Positions 1-4,810 are shown, counted from the stretch's first letter. The stretch: 5,050 nucleotides of DNA from Oscillospiraceae bacterium (GCA_017939025.1 JAGBAI010000141.1:1-5050); one strand, 5' to 3'. Translations and numbers: made by a program. Notes: generated from the sequence alone by a model not told the origin.

Positions 1-70
1 AAGCGGCGGCAGTCAGCAGGCCCAGGGACAAAATCATGGCCAGCAGCATACAGAATAGTCTCTTTTTCAT
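1..70 (-). CDS. N-terminus of a secreted or lipoprotein-like protein (partial)
   Basis: Only the first 23 codons are inside the window; the gene continues past position 1. The start is the ATG read from 70 to 68, preceded by AAGGAAGG at 86-79 with an 8-base gap. The visible peptide MKKRLFCMLLAMILSLGLLT is a textbook signal peptide: a short basic start (KKR) followed by about 16 hydrophobic residues, then small residues (AAA). The product is therefore expected to be exported across the membrane. No mature sequence is visible, so the function cannot be named, and I cannot tell whether a lipobox cysteine follows. It has its own promoter (106-134) and lies downstream of the hydrolase gene in the same orientation. 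Confidence 0.75.
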   Translation of the reverse strand, partial: MKKRLFCMLLAMILSLGLLTAAA

Positions 71-105
71 GGAGTTCGCCTTCCTTTTCAGATGGAATCA
101 AACTA

Positions 106-134
106 ATTATATCGCCATATCTGAGGGGTTTCAA
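106..134 (-). promoter_or_regulatory. Promoter of the secreted-protein gene
   Basis: On the minus strand TTGAAA (134-129) and TATAAT (111-106) are separated by exactly 17 bases. This is a near-consensus vegetative promoter, matching 5/6 and 6/6 positions. The predicted transcript starts near position 99, giving a leader of about 30 bases before the ATG at 70. Confidence 0.7.
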
Positions 135-147
135 GGACGTCTTGAAA
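129..147. promoter_or_regulatory. Palindromic operator candidate over the -35 box
   Basis: The sequence TTTCAAGGACGTCTTGAAA has perfect 7-base arms (129-135 and 141-147) around GACGT. The inner arm coincides with the -35 hexamer of the secreted-protein promoter, so a dimeric regulator bound here would block or contact RNA polymerase. It also lies just after the stop of the hydrolase gene, but no U-run follows the hairpin on the minus strand, so I favour an operator over a terminator. The regulator is unknown. Confidence 0.4.
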
Positions 148-159
148 TGTTTCTGAAAT

Positions 160-867
160 TTACACCGTGATGGTCTGCCCCGGCGTGGTCATCAGGCGGA
201 TGCGGTGGCGGTAGGGCAGGGAGATGGGGTTCACCAGCAGGTCTGTGTGGGCGGTGTAGGTGCCGAAGCTGTGCATGGGTACGGCTTGTTTGATATCCAG
301 CGTTTGCATACAGTGGTCGAAGCCTTTGGGGGCGTTGGGGCCCTGGCGTGCGTCCAGGGTCAGGAAGGCCAGATCGATGGGGATGCCGGCCAGCTTTTGG
401 ATCTCGGACAAAAACGCCTCGGTCATGGCGGCGTTGTCTGCCTCCGGCTCGCCGTCCCAGACCCACCAGTTCAGATCGCCGGCGTGGTAGACGGTGCGTC
501 CGTCAGCGGTGACCAGAAAGGCCACGCCGCTGTCGGTGGAGCGCAGGGTGCGGATTCGGGCGTCCAGTACGGTCTCGTCCCGGTCGGGGCCGAGCCGGAG
601 GAAATCGTCGTTGGTGATTCCCAGCGCCTCCTTCCGCCTGGCGGACAGGCGGATATCGTTGCCCAGAACGACTTTGGCCTGCTGCCACCGGGCGGCGTAG
701 GCGAAAATTTCTTCATTGTAGTGGTCGTGATGGCTGTGGCTGGCAAAGGCCAGCAGGGCTTTGCCGGGAACCGGCTCCGGCAGGTGGCCCCGCCAGTAGT
801 CAAACAGCAGACAGACCGTGTCCAGCTCCACAAAAAAGCCGCTGTGGTTGAGATAGGTGACGGTCAT
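160..867 (-). CDS. MBL-fold metal-dependent hydrolase (UlaG-like)
   Basis: This is a complete 235-residue cytosolic protein with no signal peptide. It carries the metallo-beta-lactamase-fold metal ligands: the HxHxDH motif in SHSHHDHY (H44, H46, D48, H49), the HAGD motif (H128, D131) and a late histidine in PMHSFG (H199). The opening YLNHSGFFVEL is typical of the UlaG/YtkL-like branch of compact MBL hydrolases, whose known members open lactone or phosphoester bonds; the substrate here cannot be read from sequence. I start at the ATG at 867 because AAGGAGGG lies just upstream. The frame is open 15 codons further, to 912, but that extension runs into the palindromic repeat and has no ribosome binding site. 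It follows the dehydrogenase on the same strand after a 159-base gap, so read-through is possible but a tight operon is not shown. Confidence 0.88.
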   Translation of the reverse strand: MTVTYLNHSGFFVELDTVCLLFDYWRGHLPEPVPGKALLAFASHSHHDHYNEEIFAYAARWQQAKVVLGNDIRLSARRKEALGITNDDFLRLGPDRDETVLDARIRTLRSTDSGVAFLVTADGRTVYHAGDLNWWVWDGEPEADNAAMTEAFLSEIQKLAGIPIDLAFLTLDARQGPNAPKGFDHCMQTLDIKQAVPMHSFGTYTAHTDLLVNPISLPYRHRIRLMTTPGQTITV

Positions 868-897
868 GGGAGGCCCTCCTTGGTAGTACGTGTAAAT

Positions 898-1019
898 GGC
901 TCCCCTGTGCAAGGGGAGCTGTCACGGCGGAAACTAGCCGTGACTGAGGGGTTGTGTGCAGGCACCGTCAGAAAACGATCCCCCACCGCTTCGCGGAGCC
1001 CCCTTTACGCAAGGGGGCC
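898..1019. repeat. Palindromic intergenic repeat with four hairpins
   Basis: Four hairpins follow each other between the two minus-strand genes: GCTCCCCT/AGGGGAGC (899-906 with 912-919), GTCACGGC/GCCGTGAC (921-928 with 937-944), CCGC/GCGG (986-989 with 993-996) and GCCCCCTT/AAGGGGGC (998-1005 with 1011-1018). The outer hairpins at the two ends are inverted, diverged versions of each other, so the whole unit resembles a miniature inverted element. From memory, similar units (a CCCCT/AGGGG hairpin beside a GTCACGGC/GCCGTGAC hairpin) are scattered through intergenic regions of Oscillospiraceae-type genomes. In RNA it may act as a processing or attenuation structure between the two genes; that role is inferred. 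Confidence 0.65.
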
Positions 1020-1026
1020 TTTGGTG

Positions 1027-1914
1027 CTACCTTCTCCGATACCCCGTTTCGAAATCCACCTCGTTGAGCAGGGGCTCTCCGCCCAGATACCGCCGCAGAT
1101 TTTCGGCGGCCAGACGGTAGACCTTGTCCTCGGTCTGGGCCACGTGGCCGAAGGTGGCCCCGGAGATGTGGGGCGTCAGAATCACCCGGCGGCAGTCCCA
1201 CAGGGGGTTGCTCTCCGGCAGGGGCTCCGGGTCGGTGACATCCAGCGCCACGCCGCCCAGATGACCGGCAGCCAGCACATCCTCCAGATCGCTGGTGACG
1301 ATAAGGCTTCCGCGGCCGCAGTTCAGCAGCAGGGCGGTCTTTTTCATGGACAGCAGCCGTTTTTTGTCCAGCAGTCCTCTGGTGGCAGCGGTGCCGGGCA
1401 GGACGCAGGCCACGATATCGGCCCGGGGCAGCAGGTCGTCCAGCTGCTCCAGCGTATGAACTTCATCGAAGTAGGGCAGTTCTCCGGCTGTGCGGCGCAG
1501 GCCGATCACGTGGCAGTCGAAGCCCCGCAGACGTCTGGCCAGCTGCGTGCCGATGTCCCCGGTGCCGAGGATCAGGACGGTTTTTCCTTCCAGTGTGTCC
1601 TCAGACCAGGAACGATCCCAGCTGTGGGCCTGCTGCGCTTCGTCATAATGGCGCAGCTGCCGTACCATGGCCAGCATACAGGCCATCATGTGCTCGGCAA
1701 TCATGACACCGTAGGCTCCGGAGCCGTTGGTGAATTTGACCCCGGCAGGAAAATCGGCAGCTTTGTAGCGGTCTGCCCCGGCCCAGACCAGATGGAACCA
1801 TTGAAGTTTTTTGGCCTCCATCAGTTTGGCGGGCCCCAGGTCGCCGATGATGATATCGGCATCGGCATGATTCCCCCGGCCGTAAACCAGTTTATGGCTA
1901 ATTAAAGGGAACAA
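1027..1914 (-). CDS. D-2-hydroxyacid dehydrogenase, 5' end truncated
   Basis: The protein belongs to the D-isomer-specific 2-hydroxyacid dehydrogenases, which interconvert 2-keto and 2-hydroxy acids with NAD(P)H. The Rossmann motif GTGDIG is at residues 117-122, and the catalytic Arg, Glu and His are seen as CGRG (R201), DPEP (E230) and TPHISG (H249). Two arginines after the second strand (IGLRRT, 139-140) would suit NADPH, an inference. The open frame gives 295 residues with a TTG start at 1914. Family members of this subgroup are usually about 310-330 residues, and the homologous part begins only at ADADIIIG (about residue 17), so roughly 25-30 N-terminal residues are missing. The first residues come from A+T-rich DNA, no ribosome binding site precedes the TTG, and the frame stays open to 1947. 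I read it as a host gene cut by insertion of the element to its right, probably non-functional. Confidence 0.8.
   Translation of the reverse strand: MFPLISHKLVYGRGNHADADIIIGDLGPAKLMEAKKLQWFHLVWAGADRYKAADFPAGVKFTNGSGAYGVMIAEHMMACMLAMVRQLRHYDEAQQAHSWDRSWSEDTLEGKTVLILGTGDIGTQLARRLRGFDCHVIGLRRTAGELPYFDEVHTLEQLDDLLPRADIVACVLPGTAATRGLLDKKRLLSMKKTALLLNCGRGSLIVTSDLEDVLAAGHLGGVALDVTDPEPLPESNPLWDCRRVILTPHISGATFGHVAQTEDKVYRLAAENLRRYLGGEPLLNEVDFETGYRRR
1880..1897. other. Candidate left attachment site (imperfect palindrome at junction)
   Basis: CCGTAAACCAGTTTATGG is an imperfect palindrome (14 of 18 positions symmetric) with perfect inner arms TAAAC and GTTTA around CA. It lies where the dehydrogenase stops resembling its family and A+T-rich DNA begins. 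Paired short arms around a small core are typical of tyrosine-recombinase crossover sites, which many conjugative transposons use. The exact crossover cannot be fixed without the right end or an empty site. Confidence 0.35.
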
Positions 1915-1968
1915 AAAGAAAGGAAAAGCACAATCCAGACGGTATCAGCGGCAGGATACAAGAATAAA

Positions 1969-1997
1969 TTGTGATTACACAAGATTGGTGTTATAAT
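1969..1997 (+). promoter_or_regulatory. Promoter of the HTH-tnpV-lnu operon
   Basis: TTGTGA (1969-1974) and a perfect TATAAT (1992-1997) are 17 bases apart. Transcription would begin near 2004, leaving about 57 bases of leader before the first ATG. The -35 box sits inside TTGTGATTACACAA (1969-1982), whose TTGTG and CACAA arms make a possible operator for the helix-turn-helix protein encoded directly downstream. Confidence 0.65.
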
Positions 1998-2007
1998 AAG
2001 AGAAAAG

Positions 2008-2054
2008 TTCCTGCCGGGGCAGCCGCTCCGGTGGTATGGATAGAAAGGCAGGAA
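2008..2054 (+). promoter_or_regulatory. Leader stem-loop that covers the first ribosome binding site
   Basis: TTCCTGCC (2008-2015) is perfectly complementary to GGCAGGAA (2047-2054), which contains the only purine-rich ribosome-binding stretch before the ATG at 2061. Inside this stem lies a second G+C-rich hairpin, CCGGGGC/GCTCCGG (2014-2020 with 2025-2031, loop AGCC); the two stems share two bases. The folded leader would hide the initiation region. A condition that opens it, such as a stalled ribosome or a bound protein, would raise expression. The regulatory role is inferred from pairing alone. Confidence 0.45.
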
Positions 2055-2060
2055 AACAAT

Positions 2061-2333
2061 ATGCACATCAGCTATAAACCACTCTGGCACACACTGTTAG
2101 AGCGTGATATGAGAAAAGAGGATTTAAGGCTTGCCGCTGGTATGACAACAAATATGATTGCCAACATGAGCAAAGAGGGAAAGCACATCAGCATGGATAC
2201 ATTAGCCCGTATCTGCGAAACGCTGAATTGTGAGATTACCGATGTGATTGAGTTAGTACCAGACGAGCCTGCTTCCACAGGAGGTAAGGAACATGAGCGA
2301 ATTGAAACCAAGAATAAAAGAAAACGGAATTGA
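2061..2333 (+). CDS. Small XRE/Cro-type helix-turn-helix regulator
   Basis: The product has 90 residues. Residues 5-65 form one compact Cro/CI-like DNA-binding domain of the short YozG/HTH_26 type: LWHTLLERDMRKEDLRLAAG, then the recognition region TTNMIANMSKEGKHISMDTL, ending in RICETLNCEITDVIEL. The C-terminal 25 residues are charged and probably disordered. I use the ATG at 2061, preceded by GGCAGG at 2047-2052; the frame is open upstream but without a start that fits the domain. It is the first gene of a three-gene plus-strand unit, and its end overlaps the tnpV-like gene by 41 bases. A role as local repressor of this operon, acting on the palindrome over the -35 box, is plausible but inferred. 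Not recognised as a named gene. Confidence 0.82.
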   Translation: MHISYKPLWHTLLERDMRKEDLRLAAGMTTNMIANMSKEGKHISMDTLARICETLNCEITDVIELVPDEPASTGGKEHERIETKNKRKRN

Positions 2334-2670
2334 TTATATCCTTGTTGGAGATTACTACATCCCGGACTTGAAGTTGCCGGAGGAACACCGCCCCATCGGA
2401 AAGTACGGACGGATGCACCGGGAATATTTAAGAGAAGTCTGCCCAGCCAGATTACACACATTGACCCTGACCGGGGAATTGTGGACATATCTTGCAGACC
2501 TGAACGAACAGGCACAGAAACGGTTAGACACCATCATGGAGCAGATGAAAGCTGCCGAGGGCGTGACCGAGGAATTGAAGCGTACCCGTCAAATGGAATG
2601 GGTGCAGCGTTGCAATAACATTCACAACCGGGCAGAAGAAATTGTTTTACATGAGATGATTTATTCATAA
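2293..2670 (+). CDS. tnpV: TnpV family transposon-encoded protein
   Basis: This 125-residue protein matches the TnpV family as I remember it: an N-terminal segment GIDYILVGDYYIPDLKLPEE, a conserved core IGKYGRMHREYLREVCPARL, and a helical C-terminal half rich in Glu, Gln and Lys ending in AEEIVLHEMIYS. The family is named after an accessory gene of Tn4451-like mobilizable transposons and is common on Clostridia mobile elements; its biochemical role is not established, and it has no recombinase catalytic motif. Start ATG at 2293 has GGAGG at 2280-2284. The gene begins inside the preceding helix-turn-helix gene (41-base overlap, different frame), so translation is likely coupled. The resistance gene follows after 51 bases. 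Confidence 0.85.
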   Translation: MSELKPRIKENGIDYILVGDYYIPDLKLPEEHRPIGKYGRMHREYLREVCPARLHTLTLTGELWTYLADLNEQAQKRLDTIMEQMKAAEGVTEELKRTRQMEWVQRCNNIHNRAEEIVLHEMIYS

Positions 2671-2675
2671 CGGTA

Positions 2676-2684
2676 TGGTAGAAT
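2676..2684 (+). promoter_or_regulatory. Weak extended -10 promoter candidate for lnu
   Basis: TGGTAGAAT fits the extended -10 pattern TGnTANAAT just after the tnpV stop, about 38 bases before the lnu ATG. No acceptable -35 box lies at the right distance, so it would depend on the extended -10 element. Between it and the gene, TTACAA (2690-2695) and TTGTAA (2704-2709) can form a small hairpin next to the ribosome binding site. Confidence 0.3.
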
Positions 2685-2721
2685 GATTATTACAAATTAG
2701 AAGTTGTAAAGGAGACTTTGT

Positions 2722-3213
2722 ATGGGTAGAAAAGAAATAACAACAAAAGAAGATTTAATGAAAGTAATAGAATTATTCGAAAATACTGGAATTACATACT
2801 GGTTGGATGGCGGATGGGGTGTAGATATTTTAGCTGGTAAACAAACAAGAATTCATAGAGATATAGATATAAATTTTGATGCTCAACATACGGAAAAATT
2901 GTTAAATGTGCTTTTGAATCTGGGCTATAAAATTGATACAGACTGGAAACCGGTTAGAATAGAGTTATATAGTGATGAACTTGGTTACTTAGACATTCAC
3001 CCGTTCGTTTTAAGTGAGGACGGAACTTCAAAACAAGCTGATTTAGAGGGTGGCTGGTATGAGTTTGAAAAAGATTACTTTGGTAGTGCTTTTTTTGAAG
3101 GAAAAACAATTCCTTGTATATCCTTAAAAGGCCAAAGAGTTTTCCATTCAGGTTATGAATTAAGAGATAAAGATAAGCATGATATTTCAATTCTTGAAAG
3201 TTTATCAAAATAA
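2722..3213 (+). CDS. lnu: Lincosamide nucleotidyltransferase, Lnu family
   Basis: The 163-residue protein is a single-domain nucleotidyltransferase of the Lnu(A/C/D/P)-type group, which inactivates lincomycin and clindamycin by transferring AMP from ATP to a sugar hydroxyl. Family length is about 160-165 residues, so it is full-length. Key features are WLDGGWGVD (residues 27-35), the metal-binding acidic pair in HRDIDINFD (D47, D49), a third acidic site in YLDIHPF (D91), and the C-terminal GYELRDKDKHD. The ATG at 2722 follows AAAGGAG (2708-2714) at a 7-base gap. The gene is much more A+T-rich (about one third G+C by eye) than tnpV before it and the regulator after it, which suggests separate acquisition from a low-G+C Firmicute. 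It closes the HTH-tnpV operon. I cannot assign a numbered lnu allele from memory; the divergence looks large enough for an unnamed variant. Confidence 0.9.
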   Translation: MGRKEITTKEDLMKVIELFENTGITYWLDGGWGVDILAGKQTRIHRDIDINFDAQHTEKLLNVLLNLGYKIDTDWKPVRIELYSDELGYLDIHPFVLSEDGTSKQADLEGGWYEFEKDYFGSAFFEGKTIPCISLKGQRVFHSGYELRDKDKHDISILESLSK

Positions 3214-3282
3214 CATTGCTGTAATTTCTAAGATAAATTCCACTTTATCGCTTTGAAATTTTAACTGAATAAGTATAGCACC

Positions 3283-3329
3283 AACCGCTGCTACATGGAA
3301 GCAAACACAACCATGCAACAGCGGTTTTT
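3283..3329 (+). terminator. Intrinsic terminator after lnu
   Basis: AACCGCTG (3283-3290) pairs with CAGCGGTT (3319-3326). After a symmetric internal loop (CTA against CAA), CATGG (3294-3298) pairs with CCATG (3311-3315), leaving a 12-base loop. A T-rich tract (TTTTTC) follows on the plus strand only; on the minus strand the stem is followed by GGTGCTATAC, so it does not obviously stop the facing regulator gene. A smaller GATAAA/TTTATC hairpin at 3232-3249 lacks a U-run. Confidence 0.7.
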
Positions 3330-3331
3330 CT

Positions 3332-4138
3332 TTACCGTTTTTTCCTTTGACTGATAGGAGTTCCTGTTTTCTTTGATTTTTGTAGAATCCGAATGAGCCA
3401 GCGAAATTCTTCGTCTGACAGATTTTTATAGTTGATGCCGAGCTGCTTGCAGTAAAGGACAACCAGCTTTTCATCCCGACTGCCCTTGAAATTTTCAACC
3501 GCTTCCAAATTTTCTTTCAATTCATCGGCAACGGTGGTCTGGGGCGCACTCTCGCTGTCCTTTTTGTGGGCTTCCCGAATATCCCGGATAATGAGATTGA
3601 GGTCATCAAGAACCATGTGGCTGAAATATTCATCATCGCTGATATGGGCGGCTTGCAGCACTTTCAAATGCGGGTCGTCTTCGCCGGGGCGATACCGTTC
3701 AATGATTTCATGCCGGACAGTATCGACAAGGGCGTTGAGGTTTTGAATCTGCATGGTGGCAATCCCATCTACATAAATCTCAATGTCCGCAAGAAACTTG
3801 ATAAAGTCCTTATGAGTGGCAAGCTCACAGAGCAGACGGTTGTTAATCCGACCGCCTTTCAGAAGTGCCACCATCTCATCATTCAAATGCAGCTCTGTTA
3901 GTGGCGTGTTGATCTGCTCCCGGTTCTCTGTCCGGCACAGCAGATAATCAACGGAAACCCCATAGAAGTCTGCCAGCGTGATAAGGTTGCCATGATTGAT
4001 TTCCTTATAATCCTCTTTTTCATAACTGCCAAGAGCTGATTTGGAAATGCCCGTCAGCTCTGATAATTCTTCCAGATTTAAGCCTTTGTCCTTGCGGAGT
4101 TCCCAAAGGCGTTCCTGTATGCTTGTCGCTCCTTTCAT
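3332..4138 (-). CDS. XRE-family transcriptional regulator of the element
   Basis: The product has 268 residues. Residues 7-67 are a canonical Cro/CI helix-turn-helix domain: SIQERLWELRKDKGLNLEEL, SELTGISKSALGSYEKED, and NLITLADFYGVSVDYLLC. The remaining 200 residues are mostly helical and acidic, with no enzymatic motif, and probably serve dimerization or sensing; the tail KKTGTPISQRKKR is basic. The start is ATG at 4138 with AAAGGAG upstream at a 9-base gap. It faces away from the four-cysteine/RepA-like genes across a 483-base gap and converges on lnu. This is the usual position of a phage-repressor-like master regulator of a conjugative element, so repression of the rightward core promoter and of itself is a reasonable inference. 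I recognise the style from Tn1549-like elements but have no named homologue. Confidence 0.88.
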   Translation of the reverse strand: MKGATSIQERLWELRKDKGLNLEELSELTGISKSALGSYEKEDYKEINHGNLITLADFYGVSVDYLLCRTENREQINTPLTELHLNDEMVALLKGGRINNRLLCELATHKDFIKFLADIEIYVDGIATMQIQNLNALVDTVRHEIIERYRPGEDDPHLKVLQAAHISDDEYFSHMVLDDLNLIIRDIREAHKKDSESAPQTTVADELKENLEAVENFKGSRDEKLVVLYCKQLGINYKNLSDEEFRWLIRILQKSKKTGTPISQRKKR

Positions 4139-4184
4139 GGGCGCACGCTCCTTTCCGGCGGTTTCATTACTGCCGCTTAACTGG

Positions 4185-4214
4185 ATTATATCATACTTTC
4201 CGCAATCGTGGAAA
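4185..4214 (-). promoter_or_regulatory. Promoter and operator candidate of the XRE regulator
   Basis: Reading leftward, TGATATAAT gives an extended -10 box (TATAAT at 4190-4185). The -35 region is poor (TTCCAC, 4213-4208), which the TG extension may offset. Overlapping that region is the imperfect palindrome TTTCCGCAATCGTGGAAA (4197-4214, 14 of 18 positions symmetric, perfect TTTCC/GGAAA arms). This is a good place for an autoregulatory operator of the regulator encoded at 3332-4138. Confidence 0.5.
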
Positions 4215-4471
4215 TTTCTGATTTTTACCCTTAATTCCTACTTTGTGGACATACGGCACAGGGCACAAAAATGTTCTATGATACAGGTAGTTCATCGATG
4301 GATTATTCCAATCGAATGACCAGCCTGTGTGGGATATGCTTCCCCGGCGATGTAGCGCCATGACTTTTGGCAGGGATATGGAGGAACCCTGACCGAAACG
4401 AGCGTACCAAAGGGAGCAATACGCCGCTGTGAGATTCAGGGGAGGAACGACACCGGGGAGAACTGGCGAAC

Positions 4472-4493
4472 TGATACCGAAATGATACCGAAA
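4472..4493 (+). repeat. Perfect 11-base tandem repeat (iteron-like)
   Basis: TGATACCGAAA occurs twice back to back (4472-4482 and 4483-4493), so the copies sit on the same face of the helix. The CCGAAA part recurs at 4393, 4575 and 4587. TGATA recurs at 4504 and 4531. Such spacing is typical of binding sites for a regulator, relaxosome accessory protein or replication initiator. Confidence 0.6.
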
Positions 4494-4621
4494 CACGACA
4501 ATCTGATAGGGGGATAGTCTACCCTATTGCTGATACTTCTGGAGATTTTAGACGGCTCTATGACCGTAATTTTGCCGAAAATCGCCCCGAAACTATACAC
4601 TAAAACGGGAGGAAACGCAAT

Positions 4622-4810
4622 ATGCCGAGAATGAGCAAAAAGAGGAAGCATGAGCTTTCTTTTTACCTCAATGACCGGGGGCGTGTCACTTACAACGAAT
4701 TATGCCGGAAATGCAAGCATGGGTGCAAGCAGAGCTTCCGGGCGGTTGTGGTTGACTGCCCCCGTTATTTATCCAAAAGAGCAAAGAAAAAGGAGGAACA
4801 CACCGAATGA
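4622..4810 (+). CDS. Small four-cysteine basic protein of the element
   Basis: The product has 62 residues, with many Lys and Arg. It has a basic start (MPRMSKKRKH), a segment FYLNDRGRVTYNEL, and four cysteines at 28, 31, 35 and 46 (CRKCKHGC then VDCP) that could bind zinc, followed by a basic tail. This suggests a nucleic-acid-binding zinc knuckle or ribbon, but the function is unknown. I associate similar small proteins with the gene just before the RepA-like gene on Tn1549-like elements. GGAGG at 4608-4612 lies 9 bases before the ATG at 4622. The stop overlaps the next start (ATGA at 4807-4810), so the two are translationally coupled. Confidence 0.8.
   Translation: MPRMSKKRKHELSFYLNDRGRVTYNELCRKCKHGCKQSFRAVVVDCPRYLSKRAKKKEEHTE

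Larger units (their letters stand above)
4139..4621. other. Gene-free control region between divergent element genes
   Basis: No convincing gene lies in these 483 bases; the open frames present lack ribosome binding sites or recognisable protein sequence. The region holds the regulator promoter at its left end, a bulged 9-pair hairpin (4293-4318, CATCGATGG against CCAATCGAATG, loop ATTATT), GGCG/CGCC (4346-4349 with 4356-4359), two GGGATATG copies (4331, 4373), two GGAGGAAC copies (4380, 4441), a perfect 11-base tandem repeat (4472-4493) and ATAGGG/CCCTAT (4506-4511 with 4522-4527). The cluster of short repeats and hairpins before a RepA-like gene suggests a control region, transfer origin or replication origin. 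I see no recognisable nick-site consensus, and no strong plus-strand promoter; TTGCCG-16-TATACA (4572-4599) is the best weak candidate. Confidence 0.5.

Noticed and set aside
129..147. Terminator for the hydrolase gene
   Set aside because: The hairpin is followed on the minus strand by CCCCTCAG rather than a U-run, and its arm coincides with a -35 box, so an operator is the better reading.
205..1905. Long plus-strand open frame of 566 codons
   Set aside because: It is antisense to the hydrolase and the dehydrogenase, which both have clear family motifs. Long antisense frames are expected in G+C-rich genes. The translation (many Gly, Val and Gln runs) has no recognisable domain and would also have to cross the palindromic repeat.
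1902..2090. Minus-strand hydrophobic 62-codon frame near the junction
   Set aside because: It is antisense to the cargo promoter and first gene, lacks a ribosome binding site, and its hydrophobicity comes from A+T-rich DNA.
2293..2670. A transposase or recombinase function for the TnpV-like protein
   Set aside because: It is only 125 residues long, with no serine or tyrosine recombinase motif and no DDE triad visible. TnpV is an accessory family of unknown role.
3486..3901. Plus-strand frames opposite the XRE regulator
   Set aside because: They are antisense to a well-supported regulator with a clear helix-turn-helix domain, and show no domain of their own.
4191..4496. Minus-strand frame of 101 codons in the gap before the RepA-like region
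   Set aside because: No ribosome binding site, unusual amino-acid mix without a domain, and it covers the hairpins, tandem repeat and regulator promoter. If similar proteins appear in databases, conserved non-coding DNA explains them better.
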